Source: Bacteroidota bacterium
GTDB lineage: Bacteria; Bacteroidota; Bacteroidia; Chitinophagales; Saprospiraceae
DNA: 64,000 nt
Direction of reading: 5' to 3'
NCBI GenBank assembly: GCA_024642705.1
Contig: JAHEAQ010000002.1
Coordinates: 213,124 to 277,123, forward strand
Shown here: positions 26,171 to 35,626 of the stretch, piece after piece
Numbering within the stretch: the stretch's first letter is position 1
How the letters are laid out: the number at the start of each line of letters is the position of its first letter
Made by a program: the position numbers and the translations under genes
Notes under the pieces: generated by a model
The model's input: the letters and a program-made list of their open reading frames with translations, nothing else
Told to the model about the DNA's origin: nothing
The model's database searches: none

Positions 26171-26608
26171 TTGAATAATAAAACACTTGGTTCGTTAATT
26201 GGTAGTGCGTTTACTTTTTTGTTAGCCACAAGTTGCTGCTGGATTCCTTGGATAATCATAGCATTTGGAGGTTCAATTGGTGCATCCGCAATATTGACTA
26301 AAATTGACCATTTCAGTGGCCCCCTTTTGATATTTAGTGCATTATTATTGGCATTAGGATTTTATACTTATTACAATTCAAAAAAGCAAGTATCAAATTC
26401 CAATCCTATCCATTATATTTCAACTTTAACTTGCCCTAACTGCAACAACTCCAAAGCGGAGGAGATGCCTGCTGATTCATGTGTTTATTTTTATGAATGT
26501 ACTTCTTGTGGCACTATTTTAAAGCCCAAACTAGGGGATTGTTGTGTTTTTTGCAGCTTTGGTTCTATTCCATGTCCACCCATCCAAGAAAACAAGGATT
26601 GTTGTTAA
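26171..26608 (+). CDS. MerT-like membrane protein fused to a Cys-rich C-terminal domain
   Basis: A 145-residue protein. The first 70 residues hold two hydrophobic segments; the first contains a vicinal Cys pair (TSCCWIPW), as in MerT-type mercuric/heavy-metal transporters. The last 60 residues carry eleven Cys: CPNC and CTSC of zinc-ribbon type, then GDCCVFCSFGSIPCPP and a terminal CC. That second block is known from small Bacteroidota Cys-rich proteins. A metal-binding or transport role is likely, but mercury is not shown; no merA or merR is present. The start is TTG at 26171: an in-frame stop at 26165 excludes a longer form and no ATG comes before the transmembrane segment. Confidence 0.75.
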   Translation: MNNKTLGSLIGSAFTFLLATSCCWIPWIIIAFGGSIGASAILTKIDHFSGPLLIFSALLLALGFYTYYNSKKQVSNSNPIHYISTLTCPNCNNSKAEEMPADSCVYFYECTSCGTILKPKLGDCCVFCSFGSIPCPPIQENKDCC

Positions 26609-26687
26609 TTTTGTGCATTGCACTGGTTAACCTCCTTTACTTTTTGCATTAATTTTTTTACATTGGGGAAACAATAGAAATTGTTTT

Positions 26688-27431
26688 ATGCTAAGAGACT
26701 TACTGGATGGCGTCTTTAATTATTTCAAAGTATTCAAAGTTGCTTCTGAGTACAAATTGTGGAAATATTTATTCTATTCAGGATTAATTTCAACTTTTAT
26801 TGGAGCATGTTTATTTTATTCTGCTTTTCAGTACGGAGATATTTTTGGTCAATCTATTTTTTCTTGGTATAAGTGGGATTTCGGAAAAGACTTAATATCA
26901 GCTATTGATGATTGGGTAGGCATTATAATTATTGCCATTTTTGGTGTGCTTATTTTTAAATATATTGTATTAATTGTTTCATCCCCCATTATGTCTTTCC
27001 TTTCCGAGCAATACGAAAGACAAACTACCTCATTTCCAGCGCTTACTTCTTTCAGTTTCTTACAAGTATTTCAGGACCTAAAAAGAGGAGTCTTACTCAA
27101 TCTTAGAAATTTATTCAGGGAGCTTTTTATTGTAGGAATGTTAATGGTCGTAGGAATTTTTCCTGTATTTACACTATTTGTTGCACCTTTGATTTTTATT
27201 GTGCAATCGTATTTTGCCGGTTTTGGCAACTTAGACTATTTTTTAGAAAGACATCATGATATCAATGGTGCTGTTTCTTTTGTGAAAAGATATAGATTTC
27301 TAGCTATTGGAAACGGAGCTGTTTTTCTGTTGTTATTAATGATTCCAGTTTTAGGTTGGTTTATTGCACCATTTTTTGCCACGCTTTCTGGTACAATAGG
27401 CGCAATATCTCGTCGAGAGCTCAAAAATTAG
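26688..27431 (+). CDS. EI24/CysZ-like integral membrane protein
   Basis: A 247-residue inner-membrane protein with four to six hydrophobic helices and a SSPIMSFLSEQYERQ segment after the second, the marker of the EI24/CysZ family. CysZ members import sulfate; many Bacteroidota homologues are simply annotated as EI24 domain proteins. The C-terminal hydrophobic region (AVFLLLLMIPVLGWFIAPF) fits the family. Sulfate import is possible, but no cysteine-biosynthesis genes are nearby. The convergent Cys-cluster gene ends 3 bp after its stop. Confidence 0.82.
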   Translation: MLRDLLDGVFNYFKVFKVASEYKLWKYLFYSGLISTFIGACLFYSAFQYGDIFGQSIFSWYKWDFGKDLISAIDDWVGIIIIAIFGVLIFKYIVLIVSSPIMSFLSEQYERQTTSFPALTSFSFLQVFQDLKRGVLLNLRNLFRELFIVGMLMVVGIFPVFTLFVAPLIFIVQSYFAGFGNLDYFLERHHDINGAVSFVKRYRFLAIGNGAVFLLLLMIPVLGWFIAPFFATLSGTIGAISRRELKN

Positions 27432-27434
27432 GGA

Positions 27435-27914
27435 TTATTTTCCCAAGTTCTCTTTAATTTCTTCAACAACTTTATACGTAATCGGGCAAATTAAAGTGTT
27501 TTTTAATGTCAAATTTCTGATTTGATAAAAGTTTTTTCTATCTGTATGTGGGAATTCTCTACAGGCTTTTGGTCTATGATCGTAAACGAAACATTTATTG
27601 TCTTCCAATAAAAAAGGACAGGGTGTTTGTTGTAAAATGTAATCATTATCTTCGTCCATTTGCAAATACTGGTCGATAAACTCGGATGATTTCATTCTGA
27701 ATAATTTTGCCAATCGATCAATATCTGCCTTTGTAAATAAAGGCCCAGTAGATTTACAGCAATTGGCACAATCAAGACAATCGAAGGATTTGAAAGCAAG
27801 ATCATGGGCTTTTAAAGCTATACCATCTAAAGATTTTTGTTCTTGTTTGTTTAAATTTTTAAAAAATTGCTTGTTTTCAAGTAATTTTTGTTTTGCCAAT
27901 TCTAGTTCTTTCAT
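27435..27914 (-). CDS. YkgJ-type cysteine-cluster protein
   Basis: A 159-residue cytoplasmic protein with the CxxCxxCC motif (CLDCANCC, about residues 41-48), a later CPFL and CFVYDHRPKACREFP block, and a final Cys near the end. This is the zinc- or iron-chelating Cys-cluster family (YkgJ/UPF0153), whose members are proposed to bind Fe-S or Zn; no activity is established. It converges on the EI24 gene with a 3-bp gap. Upstream, a 186-bp divergent region leads to the RNA helicase. Confidence 0.9.
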   Translation of the reverse strand: MKELELAKQKLLENKQFFKNLNKQEQKSLDGIALKAHDLAFKSFDCLDCANCCKSTGPLFTKADIDRLAKLFRMKSSEFIDQYLQMDEDNDYILQQTPCPFLLEDNKCFVYDHRPKACREFPHTDRKNFYQIRNLTLKNTLICPITYKVVEEIKENLGK

Positions 27915-28100
27915 GTTTCAAATATAAACGGAATATAAAGCATAAAAAAGGAATAGTTATTAGTTCGAATTGCCTAAATTTTTGATTTTTCTTTTATTTG
28001 GGATTTCATAGCATAGGAAATATCTCTTCCCTTTTTTTCAAATATTGAAAACTACCATTTAACATCGTTAGAAGTGATCAAATGATCGTATCTTAGTGCC

Positions 28101-29345
28101 ATGAAATTTGAAGATTACAAATTTAACCCAAAAGTAAAAAAAGGATTAGCTGAATTAGGTTATTCTAAACCAACAGATATTCAATACAAATCTATTCCAA
28201 ATATTCTAAAAGGGGAGGATTTATTAGCTATTGCTCAGACAGGAACTGGAAAGACAGCAGCATTTGCAATTCCAATAATCGATGTATTGTATGAGAAAAA
28301 ATTAGACGAAAGGAGACCTACAGGAGCCAAATGTTTAGTACTTGCACCGACCCATGAATTGGCCATTCAAATTCATGAAGTATTCGAGAAAATTGGTAAA
28401 TACACTACTCTAAAATCTATTGCAGTTATTGGAGGTGTTGAACAAGATCCTCAAATTATAAAACTATATAAAGGGGTAGATATTATTATCGCGACACCTG
28501 GCAGAATGTTTGATCTAATAAGCCAGCAACATTTACAGACACATCAAATAGAAATTTTAGTGCTTGATGAAGCAGATCATATGCTTGATTTAGGTTTTAT
28601 TAAAGACATCAAAGGGTTAATGTATAAACTTCCTAAAAGGAGACAAACCCTATTCTTTTCTGCGACCATTAATGAAAAAATTAAGAAAATTGCCTACAGT
28701 TTAGTGAAGCAAAATGCCATCAGAATTCAATTGTCGACAAAAGACCCAGTTGCAAAAAAGGTGGATCACTCAGTAGTGTTCGTTGATATGGATCATAAGC
28801 GTTTTTTTCTTGAAAGAGTAATTAAAGAAAATCCAGATTCGAAGATTTTAGCCTTTGTAAGAACCAAAGTAAGGGCGGAGCGCGTGGCTAAGGCAATGGA
28901 AAGAGTTGGAATTTCTGCATTGACCATTCATGGCGACAAAGATCAGCATCAGAGATCAGATGTGCTTAAGCAATTTAAAGAAGGGAATGTTAATTTATTG
29001 GTCGCAACCGATGTAACAGCTCGAGGAATTGATATTCCTGATATTGAGATCGTTATAAATTATGATCTCCCCGAGGAAGCAGAAAATTATGTCCATCGAG
29101 TTGGGAGAACTGGGCGAGCCAAGAAAAAAGGACATGCATACTCGTTTTGTTCTGAAGAAGAAAAAGATATATTGAAAGAGATTCAAACTTTTTTGACTAA
29201 AGAGATTAAAGTACTTGTGCTTGGAGAAGGGGAATATGCAGATACACTGCACGTGGAATTAGAAAGGAAAAATGATTATAAAACTTTAATGAAGGAAATT
29301 GAGGCATTTGAAGAAACAAGGAAGAAAAAGAAGAAAAAAAAGTGA
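28101..29345 (+). CDS. DEAD-box ATP-dependent RNA helicase (RhlE-like)
   Basis: A 414-residue RNA helicase with all core motifs in order: Q motif YSKPTDIQ, motif I AQTGTGKT (52-59), PTHELA, TPGRM, motif II DEAD (about 155), SAT (about 195), the VATDVTARGIDIP block and HRVGRTGR near 330. The basic Lys-rich tail (RKKKKKKK) is typical of RhlE/CshA-type enzymes. They unwind RNA duplexes in ribosome assembly and mRNA decay and are often cold-induced. The exporter gene at 29375 follows after 29 bp, so read-through is possible but functional linkage is unclear. Confidence 0.96.
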   Translation: MKFEDYKFNPKVKKGLAELGYSKPTDIQYKSIPNILKGEDLLAIAQTGTGKTAAFAIPIIDVLYEKKLDERRPTGAKCLVLAPTHELAIQIHEVFEKIGKYTTLKSIAVIGGVEQDPQIIKLYKGVDIIIATPGRMFDLISQQHLQTHQIEILVLDEADHMLDLGFIKDIKGLMYKLPKRRQTLFFSATINEKIKKIAYSLVKQNAIRIQLSTKDPVAKKVDHSVVFVDMDHKRFFLERVIKENPDSKILAFVRTKVRAERVAKAMERVGISALTIHGDKDQHQRSDVLKQFKEGNVNLLVATDVTARGIDIPDIEIVINYDLPEEAENYVHRVGRTGRAKKKGHAYSFCSEEEKDILKEIQTFLTKEIKVLVLGEGEYADTLHVELERKNDYKTLMKEIEAFEETRKKKKKKK

Positions 29346-29374
29346 ATACTTTGAAATTTAAATAGGAGTGAATC

Positions 29375-30292
29375 ATGAAGTTTTATTTCTCTTTGCAATT
29401 TCAGATGCTCAAAAGGAATCTAATTGAATTTGGAGTTAACCCTTATTTAGGGTTTTTGATAAGTTTAATTGCTTTTGTTGGGTTCTCTTTTTTGCTATTT
29501 TTTAAGACGATTTATGCACCGTATATATATCTAATTATTGCATTAAGTTTAATTGTAAAATTTGGCGAAACTAGAAGAAATGATTTTCTTAAATCAAGTT
29601 TTTCTAGTAAAAATTACAGATTGATACGAGCTATTGAAAATGCAACCATAACTCTACCATTTGTAGTTTTCCTTGGCATCAAAAATCAATGGATAGAGGC
29701 AATATTCCTTTTTTCTGCTTCAATTATTTTTTCCTTGATAAATTTTAAAGATCGGTTGAATTTTACTATTCCTACACCTTTTAGTAAACGACCGTTTGAA
29801 TTTGCAGTAGGTTTCCGCCGAATTTATTTGGTGTTTTTTCTGGCTTATTTTTTAAATTTTATGGCAATTGCTGTTGGAAATTTTAGTCTTGGCTTATTCT
29901 CAATCTTGGCAATATTTGTGGCATGTATGACTTTTTATGGAATGATTGAAACTGAGTTTTATGTTTGGATTTACGCATTAACAGCAAGAGAATTTTTGCT
30001 TCGAAAAATTAGAACCGCATTGTTATATTCCACAATTCTAATTGTTCCAAATGTGATTAGTTTGATTTTCTTTTTCCCTACTGAATTTCATTTTGTAATT
30101 ATTATTATGATTCTGGGGTATTTATATCTTATAAATATGATTTTATCTAAGTATTCTGCATACCCTGAACCCATGAATTTACCGCACGCTATAATATTTG
30201 GAATTAGTGTGACTATACCTCCATTTTTAGTATTTATAATTCCTTTTTTCTTGAAAAAAGCTTTGAAAAATCTTAAGCATACCCTGGAATGA
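29375..30292 (+). CDS. ABC-2-type membrane permease
   Basis: A 305-residue integral membrane protein with about eight hydrophobic helices (for example FLISLIAFVGFSFLLFF and FHFVIIIMILGYLYLINMIL). No soluble domain is seen. It overlaps the ATPase gene by 4 bp (ATGA), so the two are translationally coupled and the protein is best read as the membrane part of a small ABC exporter. It is a paralogue-poor, poorly conserved type; the cargo is unknown. Confidence 0.78.
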   Translation: MKFYFSLQFQMLKRNLIEFGVNPYLGFLISLIAFVGFSFLLFFKTIYAPYIYLIIALSLIVKFGETRRNDFLKSSFSSKNYRLIRAIENATITLPFVVFLGIKNQWIEAIFLFSASIIFSLINFKDRLNFTIPTPFSKRPFEFAVGFRRIYLVFFLAYFLNFMAIAVGNFSLGLFSILAIFVACMTFYGMIETEFYVWIYALTAREFLLRKIRTALLYSTILIVPNVISLIFFFPTEFHFVIIIMILGYLYLINMILSKYSAYPEPMNLPHAIIFGISVTIPPFLVFIIPFFLKKALKNLKHTLE

Positions 30293-30966
30293 TTGAACTG
30301 GAAAAATTATCAAAAGCATACGGATCCAAGCAAGTTTTAAATAGTATCAATTTAAAATTTGAGAGAGGACATGTGTATGGAATTGTTGGAGAAAATGGTG
30401 CTGGGAAAACCACTTTATTTCGGTGTATTGCAGGTTTTGAAGACCATTTTGGAAAAATATTAAGTGATTTTGTTAAACTAAAAAATCATTTAGGGTTTCT
30501 TCCTACTGACCCATTCTTTTTTCCAAAAATTACGGGAGAAGAATACCTCAGGTTAATGTGTAATGCAAGAAATATTGAAGATGTTGAATACGAAAAAGTA
30601 AATATTTTTGATCTTCCGTTGAATCAATATGCGGCAACTTATTCAACTGGAATGAAAAAGAAATTGGCACTAACTGGAATATTGATTCAGAAAAATGATC
30701 TGTTTATTCTCGATGAACCCTTTAATGGCGTTGACATCCAAAGTAATATGATTATTACGGGTATCATTCATAAACTTAAGCAATTGCAGAAGACAGTTTT
30801 AATATCATCTCATATTTTTTCAACTTTGAGTGATACATGTGATGAGATCCATTTATTAAAGAATGGTGAATTTGTAAAAAAAGCAGAAAAAAATGAGTTT
30901 GAGCAATTAGACAAAGAAATGAAAGAGTTTACTATCGGAAATAAAATCGAATTGCTTAATTTGTAA
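30289..30966 (+). CDS. ABC transporter ATP-binding protein (exporter type)
   Basis: A 225-residue ATPase with Walker A GENGAGKTT (37-45), a slightly shifted signature motif (YSTGMKKKLAL, about 118), Walker B LFILDEPFNGVD and the switch His in SSHIF. It belongs to the CcmA-like/ABC-2 class that partners with membrane proteins such as the one encoded directly upstream. STGM in place of SGGQ is common in this class. Cargo is not known. Confidence 0.93.
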   Translation: MIELEKLSKAYGSKQVLNSINLKFERGHVYGIVGENGAGKTTLFRCIAGFEDHFGKILSDFVKLKNHLGFLPTDPFFFPKITGEEYLRLMCNARNIEDVEYEKVNIFDLPLNQYAATYSTGMKKKLALTGILIQKNDLFILDEPFNGVDIQSNMIITGIIHKLKQLQKTVLISSHIFSTLSDTCDEIHLLKNGEFVKKAEKNEFEQLDKEMKEFTIGNKIELLNL

Positions 30967-31091
30967 TATTGTAAACCTTTCGAAAGTTTATGTTGTTTCT
31001 TAAGTTATGGTCCTAATTGGTCTATTTTGAGGTAGCGTTGAAAGTACATTTTGTTTTTAAATTCCAGAAAATGGAAAACAATTCTTAAAAA

Positions 31092-31772
31092 ATGAGTCAA
31101 AAAATAAATGTTGATATAGTTTCAGATATAGCTTGTCCTTGGTGTTTCGTAGGAAAAAAGCATTTTGAAAAAGCATTAGAAATGCTTCCTGAATATGAAA
31201 TTACTGTTCATTGGAAACCCTTTCAATTGGATCCTACGATACCCACTGAAGGTCTAGATTATAAGGATTATATAGAAGGCAAATTTGGAAGTATTTCACG
31301 ATTTGATGGTATGTTTGAACACCTAAAGAATGTAGGAAAGAAAGCAGGCATTGAATTCAATACAATGAACAGAATTCCTAATACACTTAGATTTCATAAT
31401 TTATTGCATGTTGCAAGTGAAGAAGGCTTTGCAAATGAATTAAAAGAAGCGCTTTTTGAAGCTTATTTTGAAAAGTCAATGAATTTAACGGATGACGGGA
31501 CTATAGTTGCATTAATGAGTAAATTTGGTTGGGATGAACCAAAAACCCTTGAAGTAATGCATAGCCTCGAAATCTCAAAGATGGTTAAACAAGAAATCCA
31601 TAATGCTCAAAAACTTGGAATTTCGGGAGTTCCATATTTTATCATCAACAACAAATATGGTATAAGTGGTGCGCAACCAACAGAAGTATTTGTCAATTCA
31701 ATTAGAGGAATTGGGGCAGAAATGTCAAAAATGGAAGCTGCATCATGCTCGATGGATGATCCAAATTGTTAA
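31092..31772 (+). CDS. DsbA-family oxidoreductase (FrnE-like)
   Basis: A 226-residue thioredoxin-fold protein with the active-site CPWC at residues 15-18 and the cis-Pro loop GISGVPYFIINN (about 175-186), both diagnostic for the DsbA/FrnE branch. It lacks a signal peptide, so it acts in the cytoplasm, as FrnE proteins do, where they catalyse thiol-disulfide exchange or 2-hydroxychromene-2-carboxylate isomerase-like chemistry. Two extra Cys sit in the last ten residues (CSMDDPNC), which could be a second redox pair. It is monocistronic, with 125 bp in front. Confidence 0.93.
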   Translation: MSQKINVDIVSDIACPWCFVGKKHFEKALEMLPEYEITVHWKPFQLDPTIPTEGLDYKDYIEGKFGSISRFDGMFEHLKNVGKKAGIEFNTMNRIPNTLRFHNLLHVASEEGFANELKEALFEAYFEKSMNLTDDGTIVALMSKFGWDEPKTLEVMHSLEISKMVKQEIHNAQKLGISGVPYFIINNKYGISGAQPTEVFVNSIRGIGAEMSKMEAASCSMDDPNC

Positions 31773-31911
31773 TTTGATTTTCTTTTTTAGAATATTCATA
31801 CTATAATTAAACAGGATTTCTATTTGTTTTTTTTAATATGTTGGGTGGTATGAGAAATGGAGTAAAATAATGAATGATTTGAATTAGATTTGTCTTATAA
31901 CATATTTGCAA

Positions 31912-32172
31912 ATGCCAAAATACGATATTAACGATCCTACGGACTTAGACATCTTACGTGCTCAATTTGATATGATTTCTCATGCTGAATGGGATGAATA
32001 TATCGAATTGGCTGAAGAAAGAAATATCGGTTACAAAAATATCAACATTCTTAAAAGCTCAAGCAGGAAGGCAGGTATCTCCAAATTTTTAAGTCCAAAG
32101 GTTATTCAATGGGTAATGAATTTGAAAGATCAGTTGGATGAAGAAGAGGATGAAGATGAAGATGAAAATTAG
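31912..32172 (+). CDS. Small protein with acidic tail, unknown function
   Basis: About 86 residues, soluble. It begins MPKYDINDPTDLDILRAQFD, with a helical central part rich in Glu and Lys (YIELAEERNIGYKN), and ends in an acidic run (EEEDEDEDEN). The start is set at the ATG at 31912; a TTG six bases earlier is also in frame. I do not know the function. It converges with the lipoprotein gene with a 24-bp gap. Confidence 0.65.
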   Translation: MPKYDINDPTDLDILRAQFDMISHAEWDEYIELAEERNIGYKNINILKSSSRKAGISKFLSPKVIQWVMNLKDQLDEEEDEDEDEN

Positions 32173-32196
32173 ACTGGCTTCATTAATGTTTTAATT

Positions 32197-32664
32197 TTAT
32201 CCATAGGCTCCAATAAATCCAAAGCCTGAAATTGGATTGTTTTTAGCATTTCGAATATCCCATTTTACTTTGATTTTTATTTCTGCAGATTTGATTTCGT
32301 AGGTAGCACGATATAAATCTGAACCCACTTTTTGCATCTCTATTAATTTAATTTCGTCTATTTCTGAAAGTAGAATATTGGTGAATTTACCTCCAGGAAT
32401 TTGAGTTCCATAAAAAAGCTCGTTGATGAATTGCTCCATATTTCCATTAAGATTTCCCAATTGTTCCATTTTATAATCTGTATCTATAAATTCAATGAGC
32501 GCAACTTTTTTATTTCCTTTTACTTTTTTTTCAAAAGCTAAGAGAAATTGATTCATTTCCGTTGAAATAAATGAACCATCTGAAATGTCTGCAGATTTTG
32601 GCAATGGTTTTATTGTATTACAAGAAAGAATAGTGGCAAATATTATAAAATTGAATGTTTTCAT
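32197..32664 (-). CDS. Putative lipoprotein of unknown function
   Basis: A protein of about 155 residues. The start at 32664 (MKTFNFIIF) is preferred over an earlier ATG because it gives a clean signal peptide ending in the lipobox ATILSC. The mature part is Lys-rich and predicted beta/alpha (KGNKKVALIEFIDTDYKM; AEIKIKVKWDIRNAKN). No family recognised. Its last residues (NPISGFGFIGAYG) are glycine-rich. Confidence 0.7.
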   Translation of the reverse strand: MKTFNFIIFATILSCNTIKPLPKSADISDGSFISTEMNQFLLAFEKKVKGNKKVALIEFIDTDYKMEQLGNLNGNMEQFINELFYGTQIPGGKFTNILLSEIDEIKLIEMQKVGSDLYRATYEIKSAEIKIKVKWDIRNAKNNPISGFGFIGAYG

Positions 32665-32779
32665 AATGTCAAATAGTGGTTCGAATAACAAATTAGTAAA
32701 TGAAGTTTAAAACTGCAAGATTAATTGTGGAGTAAAGAAATTTTAAAAAAGGGCCAAGTTATTAACACCAAAATACATT

Positions 32780-34078
32780 TTATTCCTTTGGTAAATGAGG
32801 ATTTAAGGTCTTCTTTTTTTCCAATTTATTTTTGAATAATATTGAAAATACCAACCCAATTATTGAGAGCATAACCATAAAGAAGAAGACATATTGATGT
32901 CCTTTTTCACCTTCGAAATGATCTAAAAAATATCCCATTAATGGCCCAGAAAAAATGTCAGGCGTAAAACCAACAAAAGAAATTACTCCAACTGCAGTTC
33001 CAGTTAAATGCAACGGAATTTGACCTTCATTAATAGCAGCAAAATAAAGTGCTCTTACAGAATAAGTACCCACTGCAATAGTTACGATCGTAATATAAAA
33101 TAGAGATGTTGAAGTGGGACTAATTATTCCCAATGAAAATATTAGTGCTGAAACCACCATTATTGCAAATCCATAAATCAATAAGCTAGTCGATTTTATT
33201 CGATTTAAACTTATTCCAATTAAAATTCCAATTACAGGTCTTAAATATAGTATGAAAGTCCCAACTTTTGCTGATTTAATTTGATCATAAAGCATAACTT
33301 CATTGGCATACAATGTGATAATGTCTGTTACTTTGTAGGCAAAATAGGCGCATAAAACAATAATCATTAGATGCCAAATAATTGGAAGTTTAATCACTCG
33401 GCCAATATTTTTTAGACTAATGGATTCGGCTTGAAAATTAAGATTTTCTTCGGCTTTATTCTTAAGCAAAAAATAAGAAAGCAACCCAATTGTAAATACA
33501 AAAAATGTAGCAAATAATAATACAGATTTGAAGGCTTCTTGTTTATCTTCTAAAGCAATATTTGTCGCATCATCTTCAAAAAAAAAGCCATAAATTAGTA
33601 CTCCAATTGAACCAACTCCTGCTGCTACAAGACCACGACCTCCATCTAGAAAACCAAATGCTTTTGTTTGGTTTGAATTACCACCCCAAATTCTGGTTGC
33701 TTTTATCATAGGTGCCCAGAATAGAAAAATGGTTGAAAATCCCCAAAACCCAAATAATATATTTAAGATCAAATAACTTGGGTACATTGCCATAATTAAT
33801 CCTCCTATCGCCGTCATTATCAAAGAAATAGATATGAGCACATTAGTTTTATATTTGTCTGCAAGACTTCCGCCCAAAAAGTAAGAAATCATTGCAACAA
33901 TTCCATATACTGAAAAACAAGCACCTAATTGTAGATTATTAATTTGAAAAACATCCAAAAAAGTAGGTCTGAATATTCTTGCAAGAACAAAAGGCAGAAT
34001 AAATACAGATTCGCCAGCCAGAATTAAGATGAGTAATCTGTATATAGGTTGTTTTATTATTTCAGAACTTTGATTCAT
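32780..34078 (-). CDS. Major facilitator superfamily transporter
   Basis: A 432-residue integral membrane protein with about twelve hydrophobic helices and the MFS loop motif GGSLADKYKTN between helices 2 and 3. Its overall pattern (YGIVAMISYFLGG, LFWAPMIKATRIWGG, FLDGGRGLVAAGVGS) resembles the sugar-phosphate/organic-anion permease type of MFS. The likely job is import of a sugar or organic acid. It is divergent from the sulfatase gene with 155 bp between, so it may take up a product of that gene or the amidohydrolase; this link is inferred from position alone. Confidence 0.9.
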   Translation of the reverse strand: MNQSSEIIKQPIYRLLILILAGESVFILPFVLARIFRPTFLDVFQINNLQLGACFSVYGIVAMISYFLGGSLADKYKTNVLISISLIMTAIGGLIMAMYPSYLILNILFGFWGFSTIFLFWAPMIKATRIWGGNSNQTKAFGFLDGGRGLVAAGVGSIGVLIYGFFFEDDATNIALEDKQEAFKSVLLFATFFVFTIGLLSYFLLKNKAEENLNFQAESISLKNIGRVIKLPIIWHLMIIVLCAYFAYKVTDIITLYANEVMLYDQIKSAKVGTFILYLRPVIGILIGISLNRIKSTSLLIYGFAIMVVSALIFSLGIISPTSTSLFYITIVTIAVGTYSVRALYFAAINEGQIPLHLTGTAVGVISFVGFTPDIFSGPLMGYFLDHFEGEKGHQYVFFFMVMLSIIGLVFSILFKNKLEKKKTLNPHLPKE

Positions 34079-34233
34079 TAATTATGATTAAAGACATTCT
34101 TTCAAATATACATTTTTCATGATGCAAAAATAGGTTTGAATTTTTTAATAAGAATTAAGCAATTGTTTTTATTCTTTGTATTTTTAGATTCAATCACATG
34201 AATTGAAAGGTATTTCAAATCTTTTATAAAACA

Positions 34234-35592
34234 ATGAATATTAAGGTTCACATATTTTTACTATGTGCTTTTGAGTTGATAGCATTCACAAACATATCAG
34301 TTGGTCAAAACTCACATATTACAAAAAATCCTAATATAATATTAATCTTAGTGGACGATCTTGGATATGGAGATTTATCTTGTCAAGGTGGAGCTGATAT
34401 TTTGACTCCTAACATTGATGCCATCTCAAAGAACGGGTTAACATTTTCAAATTTCTATGCCAACAGCACCGTTTGTTCACCAAGTAGAGCTTCCATTTTA
34501 TCTGGAAGATATCCTGATATGGTAGGCGTTCCTGGCGTTATTCGACAAGTTGAAACCGATAATTGGGGCTATTTAGCTGAAAATGCTAAGTTGCTTCCCT
34601 CCATATTGAAAACTAAAGGATACGAAACTGGGATGATTGGGAAATGGCATCTTGGTCTTGCATCACCAAATACACCCAATGAAAAAGGATTTGATTTCTT
34701 TAAGGGATTTTTAGGGGATATGATGGATGATTATTGGACCCATTTACGAGGAGGTATTAATTGGATGAGACTTAACGAAGATGAAATCGATCCAGAAGGG
34801 CATGCAACAGACCTATTTACAGATTGGACTTTGGAATATTTGAAAGAACATAAAGAAAAAGAAGCCCCCTTTTTCTTGTACTTAGCTTATAACGCTCCTC
34901 ATTTCCCAATTCAACCACCAAAAGAATATTTAGATGAAGTTATCGAAAGAGAAAAGAATATACCATTGGATAGAGCGAAAAATGTGGCGCTCATTGAACA
35001 CTTAGATTATAATATTGGAAGAATAACTAAAGAATTGCAAGATTCAGGATTGGATGAGAATACGTTGATCATTTTCACTTCCGATAATGGAGGTTCCCTT
35101 AGGCATGCTCAAAGTAATGGGAAATTGCGGGGAGGCAAGCAAGATATGTTTGAAGGTGGAATTCGAATTCCCACTTATTTTAATTGGAAAAATCATATTA
35201 ATCCTGAATCAACCTCTGAAAATCTAGGTCTTTTAATGGATATATATCCAACCATTTGTGATTTAATAGGTCTTGAGCTTCCTAGCCAAATGGATGGAAT
35301 GAGTTTATTGCCTACAATAAAAGGAGAAACACAAAACACCGATAATAGGTATGTTTTTTGGGTGAGGCGAGAAGGAGGAAACTATGGAGGCCAAGCTTAT
35401 TACGCAGCTCGATATAAAGAATTTAAAATTGTACAAAATTCTCCTTTTGAAGCTATTCAATATTTCAATCTAAAGACAGATCCTTATGAAACAAAATCTT
35501 TAGATATTTCGGAAAATGAAGTTTTCAAGAACCTAAGAACAGAATTACGAGAACACATTAGAAAAGCTGGAGCTATTCCATGGCAGCAATAA
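34234..35592 (+). CDS. Sulfatase (S1 family, formylglycine type)
   Basis: A 452-residue secreted sulfatase. The signal peptide (about 1-24) is followed by DDLGYGD (metal-binding Asp pair, 41-47) and the CSPSR sequence at 81-85, the CxPxR signature whose Cys is converted to formylglycine by an anaerobic or aerobic maturase. GMIGKWHLG (about 135) and ITSDNGG-type (FTSDNGGSLRHA) metal ligands are also present. Such enzymes remove sulfate esters from glycans such as ulvan, carrageenan, fucoidan or heparin, or from small molecules. No maturase gene is nearby. It is followed 34 bp later by the amidohydrolase gene on the same strand. Confidence 0.95.
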   Translation: MNIKVHIFLLCAFELIAFTNISVGQNSHITKNPNIILILVDDLGYGDLSCQGGADILTPNIDAISKNGLTFSNFYANSTVCSPSRASILSGRYPDMVGVPGVIRQVETDNWGYLAENAKLLPSILKTKGYETGMIGKWHLGLASPNTPNEKGFDFFKGFLGDMMDDYWTHLRGGINWMRLNEDEIDPEGHATDLFTDWTLEYLKEHKEKEAPFFLYLAYNAPHFPIQPPKEYLDEVIEREKNIPLDRAKNVALIEHLDYNIGRITKELQDSGLDENTLIIFTSDNGGSLRHAQSNGKLRGGKQDMFEGGIRIPTYFNWKNHINPESTSENLGLLMDIYPTICDLIGLELPSQMDGMSLLPTIKGETQNTDNRYVFWVRREGGNYGGQAYYAARYKEFKIVQNSPFEAIQYFNLKTDPYETKSLDISENEVFKNLRTELREHIRKAGAIPWQQ

Positions 35593-35626
35593 ATTTGAAA
35601 AGTTAAATAAATTTGAAACCCCAATT

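Noticed and set aside
26171..26608. Mercury resistance operon
   Set aside because: No merR, merA or merP; the MerT-like similarity rests on one Cys pair and two helices.
32671..32690. GGTTCGAAT as a tRNA T-loop
   Set aside because: No acceptor stem, anticodon stem or D-arm can be built around it.
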